Below are positions 5,113 to 5,454 of a DNA stretch of 5,454 nt, in pieces. The notes beneath the pieces are model-generated. The model made no database searches, had not been told where the DNA came from, and was given only the letters and a program-made list of their open reading frames with translations. A program made the translations under genes and the position numbers. Origin of the DNA: Desulfovibrio sp. (GTDB lineage: Bacteria > Desulfobacterota > Desulfovibrionia > Desulfovibrionales > Desulfovibrionaceae); contig JAIWOE010000230.1 in the NCBI GenBank assembly GCA_020217165.1, positions 1-5,454 on the forward strand, in the 5' to 3' direction. The number at the start of each line of letters is the position of its first letter. Position 1 is the stretch's first letter.

Positions 5113-5454
5113 TCAGGAACTCGTGGTGCCGCGCTCCCGGTGGCTGCGGGCCAGGTTACCCAGCACCAGCAGGGAGGTGCCGGCAATCATCAACAGGGAG
5201 ATGGCATTGATGACCGGCGTGCTGCCGTCGCGCACCTGCAGGTACAGGTTGATGGGCAACGTAGGCTGCGAGCCCACCAGGAACAGGGTGGTGTTGAAGT
5301 TCTCGAAGCTCATGAGGAAGGCCACGGCCGCGGCGTTGATGATGGCCGGCCGCAAAAAGCGCAGGGTGATCTGCCAGACCACCCCCAGCCGGGAAGCGCC
5401 CAGGTTCATGGCCGCCTCCTCCAGGGAGCGGTCGAACTTGCGCAGCCGGGCCGA
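5113..5454 (-). CDS. ABC transporter inner-membrane permease, PotC-like (partial, 5' end beyond window)
   Basis: The last 113 residues of a binding-protein-dependent transporter permease. The frame stays open to the right edge, so an ATG at 5409 is internal: the codons before it encode part of the EAA loop, EEAAMNLGASRLG, the site that docks on the ATPase subunit. This is followed by a helix with FLMSFENFNTTLFL, a short LPINLYLQ stretch and a final helix (VINAISLLMIAGTSLLVL). The arrangement matches the C-terminal part of PotC and related permeases for polyamines, 2-aminoethylphosphonate or iron, so the substrate cannot be fixed. It is separated by one base from the phosphodiesterase gene and so is cotranscribed. 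The partner permease, ATPase and binding protein are probably to the right. By analogy with the Ugp system, which also couples an ABC importer to a phosphodiesterase, glycerophosphodiester uptake is possible. Confidence 0.88.
   Translation of the reverse strand, partial: SARLRKFDRSLEEAAMNLGASRLGVVWQITLRFLRPAIINAAAVAFLMSFENFNTTLFLVGSQPTLPINLYLQVRDGSTPVINAISLLMIAGTSLLVLGNLARSHRERGTTSS

Noticed and set aside
3486..5210. Long open frame on the plus strand (574 codons)
   Set aside because: It lies antisense to the phosphatase and phosphodiesterase genes, both with complete catalytic motifs. Its product is Pro-, Gly-, His- and Arg-rich and shadow-like.
5113..5409. Permease as a complete 98-residue protein starting at 5409
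   Set aside because: The in-frame codons before that ATG encode the first part of the EAA motif (EEAAM), so the gene continues past the window edge.

Overview
The window is GC-rich and reads as chromosomal DNA of a sulfate-reducing deltaproteobacterium of the Desulfovibrio type (Desulfobacterota). The strongest reason is a clear qmoC, the membrane subunit of the Qmo complex that links the quinone pool to APS reductase. It is followed by the small cytoplasmic gene that sits last in the qmo operon of Desulfovibrio vulgaris (qmoD).

Layout. Positions 1-176 hold no gene but carry short direct repeats and the terminator of a tRNA-Thr(CGU) gene read leftward (252-177). The tRNA has a good promoter at 270-297. 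A divergent candidate promoter (314-342) serves an exported staphylococcal-nuclease-like protein (416-895, +). A 419-base non-coding stretch follows, with a degenerate 11-12 bp tandem repeat and a hairpin. Then come qmoC (1315-2523, +) and qmoD (2552-3247, +), each with a good ribosome binding site and only 28 bases apart. The 314 bases after qmoD are rich in inverted repeats and separate it from a convergent leftward operon. That operon runs from the right edge: an ABC-transporter permease (5454-5113, 5' end outside the window), a glycerophosphodiester phosphodiesterase (5111-4278) and a HAD-IB phosphatase (4281-3562). These genes abut or overlap, and a strong intrinsic terminator at 3496-3521 closes the unit.

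How the parts work together. QmoC should carry electrons between menaquinol and the soluble QmoAB flavoproteins, which feed APS reductase, with QmoD as an accessory. Notably, qmoA and qmoB are not directly upstream: the nuclease gene and a non-coding leader occupy that place. Either the complex is encoded at split loci or this is a second copy. The leftward operon looks like a coupled uptake and dephosphorylation unit, possibly for glycerophosphodiesters or another organophosphate, though the substrate cannot be read from the sequence. The tRNA gene with repeats beyond its 3' end is a plausible integration site for a mobile element lying left of the window, but no integrase is visible.
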